A stretch of 64,000 nt of DNA, from positions 124,001-188,000 of the forward strand of contig NZ_NIUY01000002.1 of the NCBI RefSeq assembly GCF_002205795.1, given 5' to 3'. The DNA is from Chryseobacterium sp. VAUSW3. GTDB taxonomy: Bacteria > Bacteroidota > Bacteroidia > Flavobacteriales > Weeksellaceae. Positions 24,828 to 33,427 of this stretch are shown here, in pieces. Position numbers and translations under genes: made by a program. Position 1 is the stretch's first letter. Each line of letters starts with the position of its first letter. The notes beneath the pieces were generated by a model that was not told where the DNA came from, searched no databases, and was given only the letters and a program-made list of their open reading frames with translations.

Positions 24828-25933
24828 TGAAAATTGCTTTCGACGGTAAACGCTTTTTCAATAATGCATCGGGTCTGGGAAATTATTCCCGTGATTTGGT
24901 GAGGATTTTGGCCACTCATTTTCCTCAAAACCAATACATTATTCTCAATAAAGAGCAGTCAGAAAGAGGAAAAAAGATTTTGGAAATACCAGGTGTTTCA
25001 TTTAAGAAAACATCAAAAGGTAGCTTTTCCCGACAGTTTAAAATGGGAAAAGATGCTCAAAATATTGATGCTGATATTTTCCACGGACTTTCAGGCGAGC
25101 TTCCTTTAAAATGGAATAATAAACCCATAAAAAAAATTGCTACGGTTCATGATCTTATTTTTATGAGATTTCCGCAATATTACAGTTTTTTCGACCGTAA
25201 AATTCATTTCTGGAAATTTAAAAAGGCTGCTGAGCAGGCAGACATGATCATTGCAATTTCTGAACAGACTAAACGCGATACCATAAAATTCCTGAAAGTT
25301 CCTGAAAGTAAAATACGGGTCGTTTATCAGGGCTGTCATCAATCATTTAAAGAAATGCAGTCTTCGGAATTTTTAAATTCAGTAAAAGAAAAATTTGGTA
25401 TACCTGAAAAATTTATATTGAATGTAGGCACCATTGAGGAAAGAAAGAATCTTTTAAATATTGTAAAAGCTATTACCGGAACAGATATTCCGCTGGTTGT
25501 AATCGGTAAAAAGACCAAATATTTTAATAAAGTAGAAAAATTTATAAAAAAAAATAAGCTCCAGAATCAGACCTTTTTTCTTGAAAATGTTTCGATGGAG
25601 GAATTGGCTGCGGTTTACAAACTTGCGGAAATTTTTGTGTATCCAAGTGTTTTTGAAGGTTTTGGGATTCCTGTAATTGAGGCTCTGTTTTCCGGCACAT
25701 CTGTTATTACCAGTAACACAAGCTGTCTTCCGGAAGCTGGCGGGCCTGATTCGCTCTATGTTAATCCTACGCAGCCAGAAGATCTGAAATCGAAAATCCT
25801 TTTCCTCTGGAACAATGAAGCGGAGCGAAATAGGCGTGTTGAAAAAGGTTTAAAATATGTTCAAAGATTCAGCGATGAAAATATCGCCAGGGATTTGATG
25901 AACGTTTACAGCGAAGTTTTGAGTGGTAAATAA
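24827..25933 (+). CDS. Glycosyltransferase family 4 (GT-B fold)
   Basis: A 368-residue GT4-type transferase. The N-terminal acceptor domain begins MKIAFDGKRFFNNASGLGNYSRDL. The C-terminal donor domain has FILNVGTIEERKNLLNIVKA and the glutamate motif YPSVFEGFGIPVIEA. Retaining sugar transfer from a nucleotide-sugar is expected; the sugar is unknown. It forms a translationally coupled pair with the GT32 gene upstream. The two may add successive sugars to an envelope glycan, which is an inference. Confidence 0.9.
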   Translation: MKIAFDGKRFFNNASGLGNYSRDLVRILATHFPQNQYIILNKEQSERGKKILEIPGVSFKKTSKGSFSRQFKMGKDAQNIDADIFHGLSGELPLKWNNKPIKKIATVHDLIFMRFPQYYSFFDRKIHFWKFKKAAEQADMIIAISEQTKRDTIKFLKVPESKIRVVYQGCHQSFKEMQSSEFLNSVKEKFGIPEKFILNVGTIEERKNLLNIVKAITGTDIPLVVIGKKTKYFNKVEKFIKKNKLQNQTFFLENVSMEELAAVYKLAEIFVYPSVFEGFGIPVIEALFSGTSVITSNTSCLPEAGGPDSLYVNPTQPEDLKSKILFLWNNEAERNRRVEKGLKYVQRFSDENIARDLMNVYSEVLSGK

Positions 25934-25954
25934 CTGAAATTATTTATCCTTTTA

Positions 25955-27130
25955 CTATTTTTTAATAACGATTTTCTTTGTTAGTTTCTGGTCCTCAACA
26001 GTCATCGTTCCTAAATAAATTCCTGGAGAAAGACTAGAAATATTAATCTTTTTTGAATTTTCTGATCGAAGAAGAAGTTTTCCCGACAGGTCTGTAATGC
26101 TGAAAGAATAATCCTTTAAATTCGTGTTCAACATTTCTATATTGATAAAGTCTGAGGCGGGATTCGGGTAAATTCGCAAAGACTGCAGCATTTTTTCCGG
26201 TGGACAGTCATTTGTTGAAAGAGCAGTGGTTTCTGCCGTGGCGAAATGCTGTACAGCGCCTAAAGCGGCTTTTGTAACATTATATACAAATACAGGATCC
26301 ATATTCACATAGGTGTCGCCTGCGGAATGAGGCTTATTACTTTCATTAAATTCGTAAAATCCTGTAATTACTTCTCCGTTAGATTGAAACGGCATATAAT
26401 CTGAGCCATAGGCATAAGATAAATTAGTTTGCAGTGGTGAATACAGTGCAACACAATTCATCAGTTGCTGTGTAATAGTGCTAGATGCTGAATTATTTGT
26501 AGAAGGTGAATTATTGGTGTCGCGTTCGCAGGTTATCGTATTGTTAACCTCGCCAGCAACGCCGCCAACTTGATCAATGTTGAATACTACTTTAATATCC
26601 ATTTTAGGATTGGTGCTGTTTACAACGGTATTTACGTAATTCTGACTCCCACGAAATCCCTGTTCTTCACCTGTGAAATTGATAAATTTAATGGAATATT
26701 CGGTGGGAATATCTTTCAGGATTCTGGCGATTTCAAGAATTACTGAAGTCCCGCTGCCGTTGTCGTTTACGCCAGGACCCGCGATGGTATCATAATGACC
26801 GCACACAATAACATAAGTGTTGGGATATTTGGTTCCTGTCTTGGTAAGAATAAGATTTTTTGTAGTATTCCCGTTATAAGTAAACGCGTTTTCTGAAATC
26901 TGAGTGCTGGTGTAACCAAAACCAAGATATTTATTTTTCAGCCAGTTAAATGTATTGTTGTTGTTAATACTTCCAGTGGTCTTCACTCCAAAACCAGCAA
27001 ACTCGGTAAGATAAGTATTGATGTTGGTTTGTGTAATTTGCTCAACCCTGTTTTGATAAGCCTGTATAAATGTTTGGGCTGAAGAGAATATAGAAAGGTA
27101 AAGGGCGGAAACGATAAAAAGTTTTTTCAT
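25955..27130 (-). CDS. Secreted M28 family metallopeptidase with T9SS sorting domain
   Basis: A 391-residue exported zinc aminopeptidase. A signal peptide (MKKLFIVSALYLSIFSSAQ) is followed by the M28 catalytic domain. Metal ligands and base are visible as H112 and D114 in CGHYDTIAGPG, D123 in NDNGSG and E155-E156 in FTGEEQGFRGSQ. The T9SS type A C-terminal domain starts near LRIYPNPASDFINIE and ends TKKIVIKK. It should be exported by the type IX system and release amino acids from peptides. It stands alone between two terminators or convergent ends. Confidence 0.92.
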   Translation of the reverse strand: MKKLFIVSALYLSIFSSAQTFIQAYQNRVEQITQTNINTYLTEFAGFGVKTTGSINNNNTFNWLKNKYLGFGYTSTQISENAFTYNGNTTKNLILTKTGTKYPNTYVIVCGHYDTIAGPGVNDNGSGTSVILEIARILKDIPTEYSIKFINFTGEEQGFRGSQNYVNTVVNSTNPKMDIKVVFNIDQVGGVAGEVNNTITCERDTNNSPSTNNSASSTITQQLMNCVALYSPLQTNLSYAYGSDYMPFQSNGEVITGFYEFNESNKPHSAGDTYVNMDPVFVYNVTKAALGAVQHFATAETTALSTNDCPPEKMLQSLRIYPNPASDFINIEMLNTNLKDYSFSITDLSGKLLLRSENSKKINISSLSPGIYLGTMTVEDQKLTKKIVIKK

Positions 27131-27148
27131 TTTCTATTAGCAATTCAT

Positions 27149-27156
27149 CAAAAATA
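27149..27156 (-). promoter_or_regulatory. -7 element for the M28 peptidase gene
   Basis: On the minus strand TATTTTTG lies 18 nt before the ATG, directly downstream of the rplT terminator. No -33 could be fixed because the palindrome occupies that place. Confidence 0.3.
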
Positions 27157-27162
27157 ATAAAA

Positions 27163-27190
27163 AAATCTCATACAAATTTGTATGAGATTT
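27163..27190 (-). terminator. Terminator of thrS-infC-rpmI-rplT, a perfect 28-bp palindrome
   Basis: AAATCTCATACAAA and its exact complement form an uninterrupted 28-bp palindrome. On the minus strand a T run follows. It lies downstream of rplT. Confidence 0.85.
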
Positions 27191-27216
27191 AATATTGATA
27201 ACAAAAAATTTTACAT

Positions 27217-27561
27217 TTATTTAATTTGATCTACAACTGCTTTGAAAGCTTCAGGATGATTCATTGCTAAATCTGCTAAAACTTTTCTGTTCAGTTCGAT
27301 ATTGTTGCTTTTCAGAGCACCCATAAATTGGGAGTAAGACATTCCGTGTTCTCTTGCACCAGCGTTGATACGCGTGATCCAAAGGCTTCTGAAATTTCTT
27401 TTCTTCTCTTTTCTGCCGCGGTAAGCATATTGCATTGCTTTTTCTACGGCGTTTTTAGCTACAGTCCAAACATTTTTTCTTCTACCGAAAAAACCTTTAG
27501 CCTGCTTCATTACTTTTTTTCTGCGAGCTCTGGAAGCTACTGCATTTACTGATCTTGGCAT
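27217..27561 (-). CDS. rplT: 50S ribosomal protein L20
   Basis: L20 is a large-subunit assembly protein. The 114-residue protein begins [20 protein letters not shown] with the basic N-terminal extension and has the typical [20 protein letters not shown] core. It is the last gene of the conserved thrS-infC-rpmI-rplT operon. In other bacteria L20 represses this operon by binding its own leader; whether that occurs here is unknown. Confidence 0.97.
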   Translation of the reverse strand: MPRSVNAVASRARRKKVMKQAKGFFGRRKNVWTVAKNAVEKAMQYAYRGRKEKKRNFRSLWITRINAGAREHGMSYSQFMGALKSNNIELNRKVLADLAMNHPEAFKAVVDQIK

Positions 27562-27681
27562 AATTTAAATTGTTTTTTTTGAAAAGGGCGGTAATTTATT
27601 TCATTACACTTTTTTGCTCCGTTTCAGGGTTAAAATTTTTGAATTTTTTGAATTCTTATAAACCGGTTGATTTATAAAAAA

Positions 27682-27879
27682 CTACTTAATGGCTAATTGA
27701 CGTAAAACGCTTTTCTCATCCACAGTAGCAACGTAAGAAGTTTGCGTAAGATTTCTCTTCTGCTTCGTTTCTTTTTTCGTCAAGATGTGGCTTTTGAAAG
27801 CATTTTTTCTTTTAATCTTCCCGGTTCCGGTAAGCTTAAAACGCTTCTTAGCACCTGATTTAGTTTTTAATTTTGGCAT
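27682..27879 (-). CDS. rpmI: 50S ribosomal protein L35
   Basis: L35 is a 65-residue basic protein of the large subunit. The start [20 protein letters not shown] and the block [20 protein letters not shown] are typical. It lies between infC and rplT, the order found in most bacteria, with gaps of 80 and 120 nt. Confidence 0.97.
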   Translation of the reverse strand: MPKLKTKSGAKKRFKLTGTGKIKRKNAFKSHILTKKETKQKRNLTQTSYVATVDEKSVLRQLAIK

Positions 27880-27959
27880 TTTGCTTAATTTTATCTGTTT
27901 GTTATCAATATCTTTTGTGAGTTTAAATTTAAACGAAATAAATTTAAATTCTGTAATTC

Positions 27960-28523
27960 CTATTTTGCCGGTTTCTTCGGGCTCATCATCATAATCATTC
28001 TCTTACCTTCAAGTTTTGGCAGCTGATCAACTTTTCCAACATGTTCCAGTTCCTGCGCCAACTTTAGAAGAAGGATTTCTCCTTGGTCTTTAAAGATAAT
28101 CGAACGGCCTTTGAAGAAAACATAGGTTTTAAGTTTTGAACCTTCTTCCAGGAATTTTTCAGCATGCTTTTTCTTGAATTCGTAGTCGTGCTCATCAGTC
28201 TGTGGGCCAAATCTGATTTCTTTTACAACTACTTTTACCTGCTTGGCTTTAAGTTCTTTGGTTTTCTTTTTCTGTTCGTAAAGGAATTTTTTATAATCCA
28301 GAATTCTGGTAATATAAGGCTCCGCTTTATCAGAAATTACAACCAAATCCAGTTCCTGGTCTTTTGCTATTTCTAATGCTTTTGCTAAGGGATAAACTCC
28401 TGGCTCTACGTTATCACCGACCAAACGTACTTCTTTTGCACGGATTTTTTCATTAATCTGGTGCAAATCTTCCTGTACACGGCGCTGTGGGCCTCTACCT
28501 CGGTAATTGAATTTCTGTGCTAT
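27960..28523 (-). CDS. infC: Translation initiation factor IF-3, probable AUA start
   Basis: IF-3 binds the 30S subunit and rejects wrong start codons and initiator-like tRNAs. The obvious reading frame begins with TTG at 28466 ([17 protein letters not shown]), but that removes residues IF-3 normally has before QINEKIR. The frame stays open upstream through [18 protein letters not shown], a basic GRGPQRR stretch typical of flavobacterial IF-3, to an ATA codon at 28521-28523. There is no ATG, GTG or TTG in frame before that, and the thrS stop lies 23 nt upstream. I therefore call ATA as the start, giving 187 residues. IF-3 genes use AUU in enterobacteria for autoregulation. The C-terminal half ([18 protein letters not shown]) is normal. 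Confidence 0.88.
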   Translation of the reverse strand: MAQKFNYRGRGPQRRVQEDLHQINEKIRAKEVRLVGDNVEPGVYPLAKALEIAKDQELDLVVISDKAEPYITRILDYKKFLYEQKKKTKELKAKQVKVVVKEIRFGPQTDEHDYEFKKKHAEKFLEEGSKLKTYVFFKGRSIIFKDQGEILLLKLAQELEHVGKVDQLPKLEGKRMIMMMSPKKPAK

Positions 28524-28546
28524 GGTATTAAATTTTAAAGTTAATT

Positions 28547-30469
28547 TTAAATTTTTGATTCTTTTTTAAAGTAAGAAATAAAGTCTTCGATGCTCATCTC
28601 GCCCAAATCTCCTTCGCCTCTTCTTCTTCTTACAGAAATTGTGTTGTTAAGTTCCTCATTCTCACCTACAATAAGCATGAAAGGGAGTTTTTTCAACTCT
28701 GCATCACGGATTTTTTTACCCGTTTTCTCATTTCTGTCGTCAATCAAGCCGCAAATATCGTGATTTTCCAGCAATTGTGAAACTTTTTTTGCATAATCAA
28801 CATATTTTTCACTGATCGGTAAAATGGTAAACTGATCCGGAGCGAGCCAAAGTGGGAAATCTCCTGCTGTATTTTCGAGCAAAATAGCGATAAACCTTTC
28901 CATAGAACCGAATGGCGCACGGTGAATCATCACGGGTCTGTGTTTTTCGTTGTCGCTTCCCGTGTACCAAAGATCGAATCTTTCCGGTAAATTGTAATCT
29001 ACCTGAATGGTTCCCAACTGCCAGCTTCTCCCCAGCGCGTCTTTCACCATGAAATCCAGTTTAGGACCGTAGAACGCGGCTTCACCATATTCTACTTTTG
29101 TTTTCAGACCTTTTTTCTCAGCTGCCTGCATAATGGCGTCTTCCGCTTTTTTCCAATTTTCATCGGAGCCGATATATTTTTCTTTGTTATCGGGATCTCT
29201 TAAAGAAATTTGAGTAACGAAATCTTCAAATCCTAATGATTTGAAGACGTAAAGTGTAAGATCGATTACGTTTTCAAATTCTGCCAAAAGCTGGTCTGGT
29301 GTACAGAATAAATGCGCATCATCCTGGGTAAATCCACGAACTCTTGTTAAACCATGAAGTTCACCGGATTGCTCGTATCGGTAAACAGTCCCGAATTCTG
29401 CAAAACGTTTCGGCAAATCTTTATAAGACCATTGCCCAACTTTATAGATTTCGCAATGATGTGGGCAGTTCATTGGTTTCAGCATAAATTCTTCACCTTC
29501 GTTAGGCGTTTTTATAGGCTGAAAGCTATCTGCACCATATTTGTCCCAATGTCCGGAAGTTACGTATAATTCTTTCGCACCGATATGCGGAGTCATTACA
29601 AATTCGTATCCGGATTTTTTCTGTGCTTCAGATAAAAAGTTTTCGAGTTTTTTTCTTAGCGCGGTTCCTTTCGGTAACCAAAGCGGAAGACCAGCGCCTA
29701 CTTTTTCAGAAAAAGCATAAATTCCCAGTTCTTTACCCAATTTACGGTGGTCGCGGCGTTTTGCTTCCTCAAGTCTTTCCAAATATTCGGTGAGTTCTTT
29801 CTGTTTAGGGAAAGAGATACCATAAACTCGTGTAAGCTGTTTATTTTTTTCGTCACCGCGCCAGTAGGCTCCTGCAGCGTTAAGGATTTTAACAGCCTTC
29901 ACAATTCCGGTTGAGGGAATGTGGCCGCCACGGCATAAATCTGTAAAATTATCGTGGGAGCAGAACGTAATTTCACCGTCGTTAAGGTTAGAAATTAGTT
30001 CTGTTTTGTATGGATTGTCTGCGTATTCTTTCAAAGCATCAGCTTTGGAAACCGGATATAATTTGAAGGTTGCGTCTTTTTTCGCGTTTTCAAGCATTTT
30101 CTTTTCGATTTTCTCGAAGTCTTTTTCAGAAAGACTTTCGTCACCGAAATCTACGTCATAATAAAATCCGCTGTCGATTGCCGGACCAATGGTTAATTTT
30201 GCATTAGGATAAAATTCCATAATTGCCTGCGCCAACAAGTGAGCGGAGGAGTGCCAGAAGGCTTTTTTACCCATTTCATCGTTCCACGTAAGAAGCTGAA
30301 TCGTAGAATCGGTGGTGATTGGCGTGTTGATTTCAACCTGTGTTCCGTTTACAATTGCAGAAATGGTGTTTCTGGCCAGGCCTTCGCTTATCGATTTTGC
30401 TACCTCCAGTGCGCTTACGGCACTTTCAAATTCTTTGATGCTTCCGTCGGGAAGAGTAATTTTTACCAT
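28547..30469 (-). CDS. thrS: Threonyl-tRNA synthetase
   Basis: ThrRS charges tRNA-Thr. The 640-residue protein has an N-terminal TGS domain ([20 protein letters not shown]), the editing domain with [11 protein letters not shown], and the class II core ([30 protein letters not shown] with the zinc Cys/His, [14 protein letters not shown]). The C-terminal anticodon domain ends [13 protein letters not shown]. All domains are complete. It heads the operon with infC, rpmI and rplT. Confidence 0.97.
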   Translation of the reverse strand: MVKITLPDGSIKEFESAVSALEVAKSISEGLARNTISAIVNGTQVEINTPITTDSTIQLLTWNDEMGKKAFWHSSAHLLAQAIMEFYPNAKLTIGPAIDSGFYYDVDFGDESLSEKDFEKIEKKMLENAKKDATFKLYPVSKADALKEYADNPYKTELISNLNDGEITFCSHDNFTDLCRGGHIPSTGIVKAVKILNAAGAYWRGDEKNKQLTRVYGISFPKQKELTEYLERLEEAKRRDHRKLGKELGIYAFSEKVGAGLPLWLPKGTALRKKLENFLSEAQKKSGYEFVMTPHIGAKELYVTSGHWDKYGADSFQPIKTPNEGEEFMLKPMNCPHHCEIYKVGQWSYKDLPKRFAEFGTVYRYEQSGELHGLTRVRGFTQDDAHLFCTPDQLLAEFENVIDLTLYVFKSLGFEDFVTQISLRDPDNKEKYIGSDENWKKAEDAIMQAAEKKGLKTKVEYGEAAFYGPKLDFMVKDALGRSWQLGTIQVDYNLPERFDLWYTGSDNEKHRPVMIHRAPFGSMERFIAILLENTAGDFPLWLAPDQFTILPISEKYVDYAKKVSQLLENHDICGLIDDRNEKTGKKIRDAELKKLPFMLIVGENEELNNTISVRRRRGEGDLGEMSIEDFISYFKKESKI

Positions 30470-30491
30470 TGTGAACTATGAGTTTAATTTG

Positions 30492-30499
30492 CAAAAGTA
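30492..30499 (-). promoter_or_regulatory. -7 element for the thrS operon
   Basis: On the minus strand TACTTTTG lies 22 nt before the thrS ATG and fits TAnnTTTG. No -33 match is seen at normal spacing. Confidence 0.35.
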
Positions 30500-30614
30500 C
30501 GGATTTTCTGTGAATTTTTATTTTATACTTTTCAAGAAATTTGTGTGTTTTAAAGTGAATTTGCATGAATTTTTCAGGAGGGAAAGAGAAAGAGTTTTAG
30601 ATCCGATTGAAATG

Positions 30615-30662
30615 GAAATCCTTTTTTGCTTCACCAGAAAAGTTTAAAAAGGAAATCCAGGT
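30615..30662. repeat. Degenerate intergenic palindrome
   Basis: In the 288-nt gap between thrS and the stress-protein gene, GGAAATCC occurs twice as a direct repeat, and CCTTTTTT faces AAAAAGG. The 14-mer CTTTTTTGCTTCAC (30621-30634) is identical to 59267-59280 in another intergenic palindrome. I see nothing else in this gap except the thrS promoter and the terminator at 30699-30735. Confidence 0.4.
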
Positions 30663-30698
30663 CTTTTCTTAGGAAGTATAAATTGTTGTTACTTATAA

Positions 30699-30735
30699 AA
30701 AGAAAAGTCCGGCTTCAGAATAACTGAAACCGGAC
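30699..30735 (-). terminator. Terminator of the stress-protein gene
   Basis: Stem GTCCGGCTTCAG / CTGAAACCGGAC with a 5-nt loop; one central C-A mismatch. On the minus strand TTTTC follows. Confidence 0.8.
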
Positions 30736-30757
30736 GGGTAAAATTATGAAACTTGGT

Positions 30758-31285
30758 TTAGAAGGTATCCCGGCTGCCCAGGGAATCCATTTCGTTCGTC
30801 ATACCACGGTTTCTTAAGTTGTAAGTTCGGTAATCATCAGTTAAATAAAGGTTGTTTTTTGCTTTGCTGATGATTCTGGCGCGTTCATCGGAAGTTAAAT
30901 TGTTGTCTGGTGAACTAAATTCTTCGGTTGTATATCGGTCTTTAGTAAAATCATTTACATCCAACGCACCCTCTTCGTTTAAAATTTCCCGGGCTCTTTC
31001 TGCACGGTCTGCATCATCGGTATATACGGTTACCAGGTTGCTTTTAGTAGCTGCATAGCTGTATTTGTTTTTGCTGGAATCATCGTCTCCGAAAAGCCAG
31101 TCCCAAAATCCCGTTGTTTTTTCATCTTCTTCATAATCGTACCCAAATTCCGGATCGTAATCTCCGGTAGTGGAGTAGCGCGAAACTTTGTAATCTTCTT
31201 TTTCGAAACCTGCATTATCGAGTTTATGCGATGCTTTATCGGCTGCTTCAGTGGTTGGGAACATTCCCACGATAGTATAAGACAT
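30758..31285 (-). CDS. General stress protein 17M-like (YflT domain)
   Basis: A 175-residue acidic soluble protein. The start SYTIVGMFPTTEAADKASHKLDNAGF is the YflT/GSP17M-type domain, in which an alpha/beta unit with a glycine-rich insertion is repeated. FWDWLFGDDDSS and a later second half (LVTVYTDDADRAERAREIL) follow. Bacillus GsiB/YflT-type proteins accumulate in general stress; the molecular role is unknown. The last 50 residues are charged and probably disordered. It is a single gene with its own terminator. Confidence 0.72.
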   Translation of the reverse strand: MSYTIVGMFPTTEAADKASHKLDNAGFEKEDYKVSRYSTTGDYDPEFGYDYEEDEKTTGFWDWLFGDDDSSKNKYSYAATKSNLVTVYTDDADRAERAREILNEEGALDVNDFTKDRYTTEEFSSPDNNLTSDERARIISKAKNNLYLTDDYRTYNLRNRGMTNEMDSLGSRDTF

Positions 31286-31440
31286 AATGTTTAATTTTTA
31301 AGTATTAATATTTGTGATCTGTAAAGTACGAATCAAAAATTATGACAGAATTGTTTAATTAAAATAACTTTAAATTTATTTAACATAATATCCGGAATAT
31401 TGATTTGTGTTTAACATTAATTAACGCTCACTATTTTGCA

Positions 31441-31470
31441 TAAAAAAAGCGAAAAATTAATTTTCGCTTT
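31441..31470 (-). terminator. Terminator overlapping the 3' end of the 62-residue gene
   Basis: Stem AAAGCGAAAA / TTTTCGCTTT with a 5-nt loop and a T run on the minus strand. The stop codon of the small gene (31457-31459) lies in the loop. Confidence 0.8.
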
Positions 31471-31645
31471 GGTCTGTGTTGTCGGTTTTGCCGTCTTTGT
31501 GAAGTATTGATGTTTCCTTAATTTCTTTTTCGGCAGTTTCTCCGGATTTAATTTTTTCTGAAGATGCCGGAATATTGGGTAAATCCTGATTTTGTTTCTT
31601 AATTTCGGCCTTATTTGTTTTGGGGTCGTTCTTTTCTTTGTCCAT
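31457..31645 (-). CDS. Small charged hypothetical protein, 62 residues
   Basis: A short, highly polar protein rich in Lys, Glu, Asp, Asn and Thr, without hydrophobic core, signal peptide or cysteines, so it is probably disordered. I support it as a gene because it starts 12 nt after the DUF4230 gene on the same strand and ends exactly inside a terminator hairpin. The alternative longer frame of 93 residues here is basic and fits no gene pattern. No function can be assigned. Confidence 0.55.
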   Translation of the reverse strand: MDKEKNDPKTNKAEIKKQNQDLPNIPASSEKIKSGETAEKEIKETSILHKDGKTDNTDQSEN

Positions 31646-31657
31646 GATTTTTGGTTT

Positions 31658-32269
31658 TTAAAATTTCGAAGTATCAATGAGACCTGTTTGGTCTTCAATT
31701 GTATAGTTCAAAGCCTTTGCCAAAACAAAAATATTATCCAAATTTTCTAAAAGCTGTTTGCGGCCTTCATCGCGAAGCCGGTTCTGGTTAACCGTTTTAT
31801 ATGCATTGTCTTTTGCAGATTTGGTGATTTTCTGAAGGTCTTTTTCATTAAAACGATCAATAAAAGAATCATCCATCGACTGTATTTCGACGCTGGGAAT
31901 AATTCTTATTTCTGCGTTCGGAAGTTCTTTTATGATCAGCTTTTTATTCACAGAATCAACTTCGAGTTTCATTTTATTTAAATCGTAAGAAACCTGAGCA
32001 TTTGTTTTGGTGAAGGTAATGAGCTCTTTTTCGATGTCCGGCAGCATTCCTCCAAAAAGTTCGGAAGTGATTTTGGTTTTCTGCATGCTTGAGAAATTCT
32101 GTTCCATCACCACCATTTTGTTCATTTTGCGAATTTGGTTGGTGATGATGTAAAAATCGTTCTGAACTTTATCCTCTGGTTTTTTTGTCAGCGCATTCCA
32201 AAGTAAAACAATGAACAGCACCAGCGCGGCTCCCAGGATAAACGGCAGTATTTTAGAGTTTGTTTTCAA
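31658..32269 (-). CDS. DUF4230 family membrane-anchored protein
   Basis: A 203-residue protein with one N-terminal membrane helix (ILPFILGAALVLFIVLLWNAL) and a soluble domain that I recognise as DUF4230. Family members are widespread in Bacteroidetes and Firmicutes and have no known function. The block ALTKKPEDKVQNDFYIITNQI follows the helix. Its start abuts the thioredoxin-fold gene's stop with no gap, so the two are co-translated, and a small polar protein follows. The soluble part lies on the periplasmic side if the helix acts as a signal anchor. Confidence 0.8.
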   Translation of the reverse strand: MKTNSKILPFILGAALVLFIVLLWNALTKKPEDKVQNDFYIITNQIRKMNKMVVMEQNFSSMQKTKITSELFGGMLPDIEKELITFTKTNAQVSYDLNKMKLEVDSVNKKLIIKELPNAEIRIIPSVEIQSMDDSFIDRFNEKDLQKITKSAKDNAYKTVNQNRLRDEGRKQLLENLDNIFVLAKALNYTIEDQTGLIDTSKF

Positions 32270-32830
32270 TTATTTCAGTAAATCTTTAAATGAAGTGTTG
32301 TCTTTGCGCACGATTTCGAGTAAATCTCTTTCCAGATAACCCGACGCCGGATATTCTATAATTCTACCAATTTCTTTGCCATACTTCTGTACGATAATTG
32401 TTGGAACGCGCTGTATATTATAAACGCCTTCTTCGCCGCCGGGAGCCTCCTTTTTACGGTTTACCGCTATAATGGTGAGTTTTTGCTCGGGAAAATTCAC
32501 GTTTTCCAGGATTTTCATCAGTCTCGGAACTTCGCGGTGGCTATCTTCGCACCAGGTGCCCAACACAATGATGATGTTGTAAGAGCCCAGTTTTTCTTTT
32601 TTAAGTTCTGCCACAGCTTTCTGATCGATGGTGTATTGATCGTACTCTTTCGAATACCAATCGCTGTAAGGTAATTTTAGGAGCTGGTCTTTTGTCTGCA
32701 TTCCGAGCAGCATTTTACCGTCGTTGGTTGTTTCAACTTCACGGTTTACCACCACTTTTTGAGCGTTACAGGATTGAAGCGAAAAAAACAAGATAGCGGA
32801 TAGAAGTATAGATTTGGTTAATTTATTCAT
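32270..32830 (-). CDS. Thioredoxin-fold lipoprotein with monothiol WCEDS site
   Basis: A 186-residue periplasmic lipoprotein (lipobox cysteine 21 in FFSLQSCNAQ) with a thioredoxin fold. The active-site position reads GTWCEDSHREVPR: C94 is present, but the second cysteine of CxxC is replaced by Ser97. The cis-proline region VPTIIVQKYGKEIGRIIEYP is intact. A monothiol site suggests a reductase for mixed disulfides, a chaperone or a peroxidase-like role rather than dithiol oxidation. It lies between a MazG-like gene (9 nt) and DUF4230 (0 nt). Confidence 0.83.
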   Translation of the reverse strand: MNKLTKSILLSAILFFSLQSCNAQKVVVNREVETTNDGKMLLGMQTKDQLLKLPYSDWYSKEYDQYTIDQKAVAELKKEKLGSYNIIIVLGTWCEDSHREVPRLMKILENVNFPEQKLTIIAVNRKKEAPGGEEGVYNIQRVPTIIVQKYGKEIGRIIEYPASGYLERDLLEIVRKDNTSFKDLLK

Positions 32831-32839
32831 ATTTTATTT

Positions 32840-33310
32840 TTAAATCTTCTTTAAAATGGTTTCGAGGTCGGCAGGGGAATAATATTTGTTTTTCAGAACT
32901 TTGTAATCGCTTTTGCGGTGAACATTAATTTTATTGCCGGAAATTTCAGCAAAAGCTTCCTCACCTTTTTCCTGATAGAATGCGATGGTTTCATCGGCTT
33001 CCTGCTGGTTTGCACAAGCCTTCGACATATTCGACCGCTGAACTTCGTTAAAAAGTTCTACAAACTTTTCGCCCAAACCAAATTCCAGCACCGCACCACT
33101 TAAAACATACTGCAGATCACAAAGTGCGTCAGCAACTTCTACAATGTTATTGTCTGCGATTGCATCTTTTAATTCATTTAATTCTTCCTGTAGTAAAGAA
33201 ATTCTTAATTCACATCTTTCTTTGGATGGGATTTGCGGGGTATCTAAAATGGGCGCATTAAAGGTTTTGTGAAATTCTGCAACTTGGTTTAGTGCATCAA
33301 TTTTATCCAT
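32840..33310 (-). CDS. MazG-like nucleoside triphosphate pyrophosphohydrolase
   Basis: A 156-residue protein of the all-alpha NTP pyrophosphohydrolase (MazG/PRA-PH) superfamily. The metal-binding helix pair is visible as LLQEELNELKDAIADNN and VEVADALCDLQYVL, giving the E..E and D..D acidic residues that bind magnesium. The substrate could be dCTP, dATP or non-canonical nucleotides; sequence alone does not tell. It is the first gene of a four-gene minus-strand operon with the thioredoxin-fold lipoprotein, DUF4230 and the small protein. Confidence 0.82.
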   Translation of the reverse strand: MDKIDALNQVAEFHKTFNAPILDTPQIPSKERCELRISLLQEELNELKDAIADNNIVEVADALCDLQYVLSGAVLEFGLGEKFVELFNEVQRSNMSKACANQQEADETIAFYQEKGEEAFAEISGNKINVHRKSDYKVLKNKYYSPADLETILKKI

Positions 33311-33377
33311 TTACTGTTTAATTTGAACAAATATAAAAATTATAATGTCAAAACTCTGAAAGTTCAAGTCTTATTAA

Positions 33378-33410
33378 GATAAAAAAAGCATCCATATCGG
33401 ATGCTTTATC
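33378..33410 (-). terminator. Terminator of the acyl-CoA dehydrogenase gene
   Basis: Stem AAAGCATCC / GGATGCTTT with a 5-nt loop, extended by flanking A/T runs; T run on the minus strand. Confidence 0.85.
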
Positions 33411-33427
33411 TTTGAATATTGTTGAAT

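Noticed and set aside
28464-28466. TTG as start of infC
   Set aside because: It would drop the basic N-terminal stretch normally present in IF-3 of this group; the open frame continues upstream to ATA.
31417-31698. Alternative 93-codon frame around the small polar gene
   Set aside because: It overlaps the DUF4230 gene and is highly basic and low complexity; the 62-codon frame fits the operon spacing and terminator better.
32270-32830. Possible frameshift or mutation in the thioredoxin active site
   Set aside because: The reading frame is intact and WCEDS is embedded in good context, so the serine is taken as genuine.
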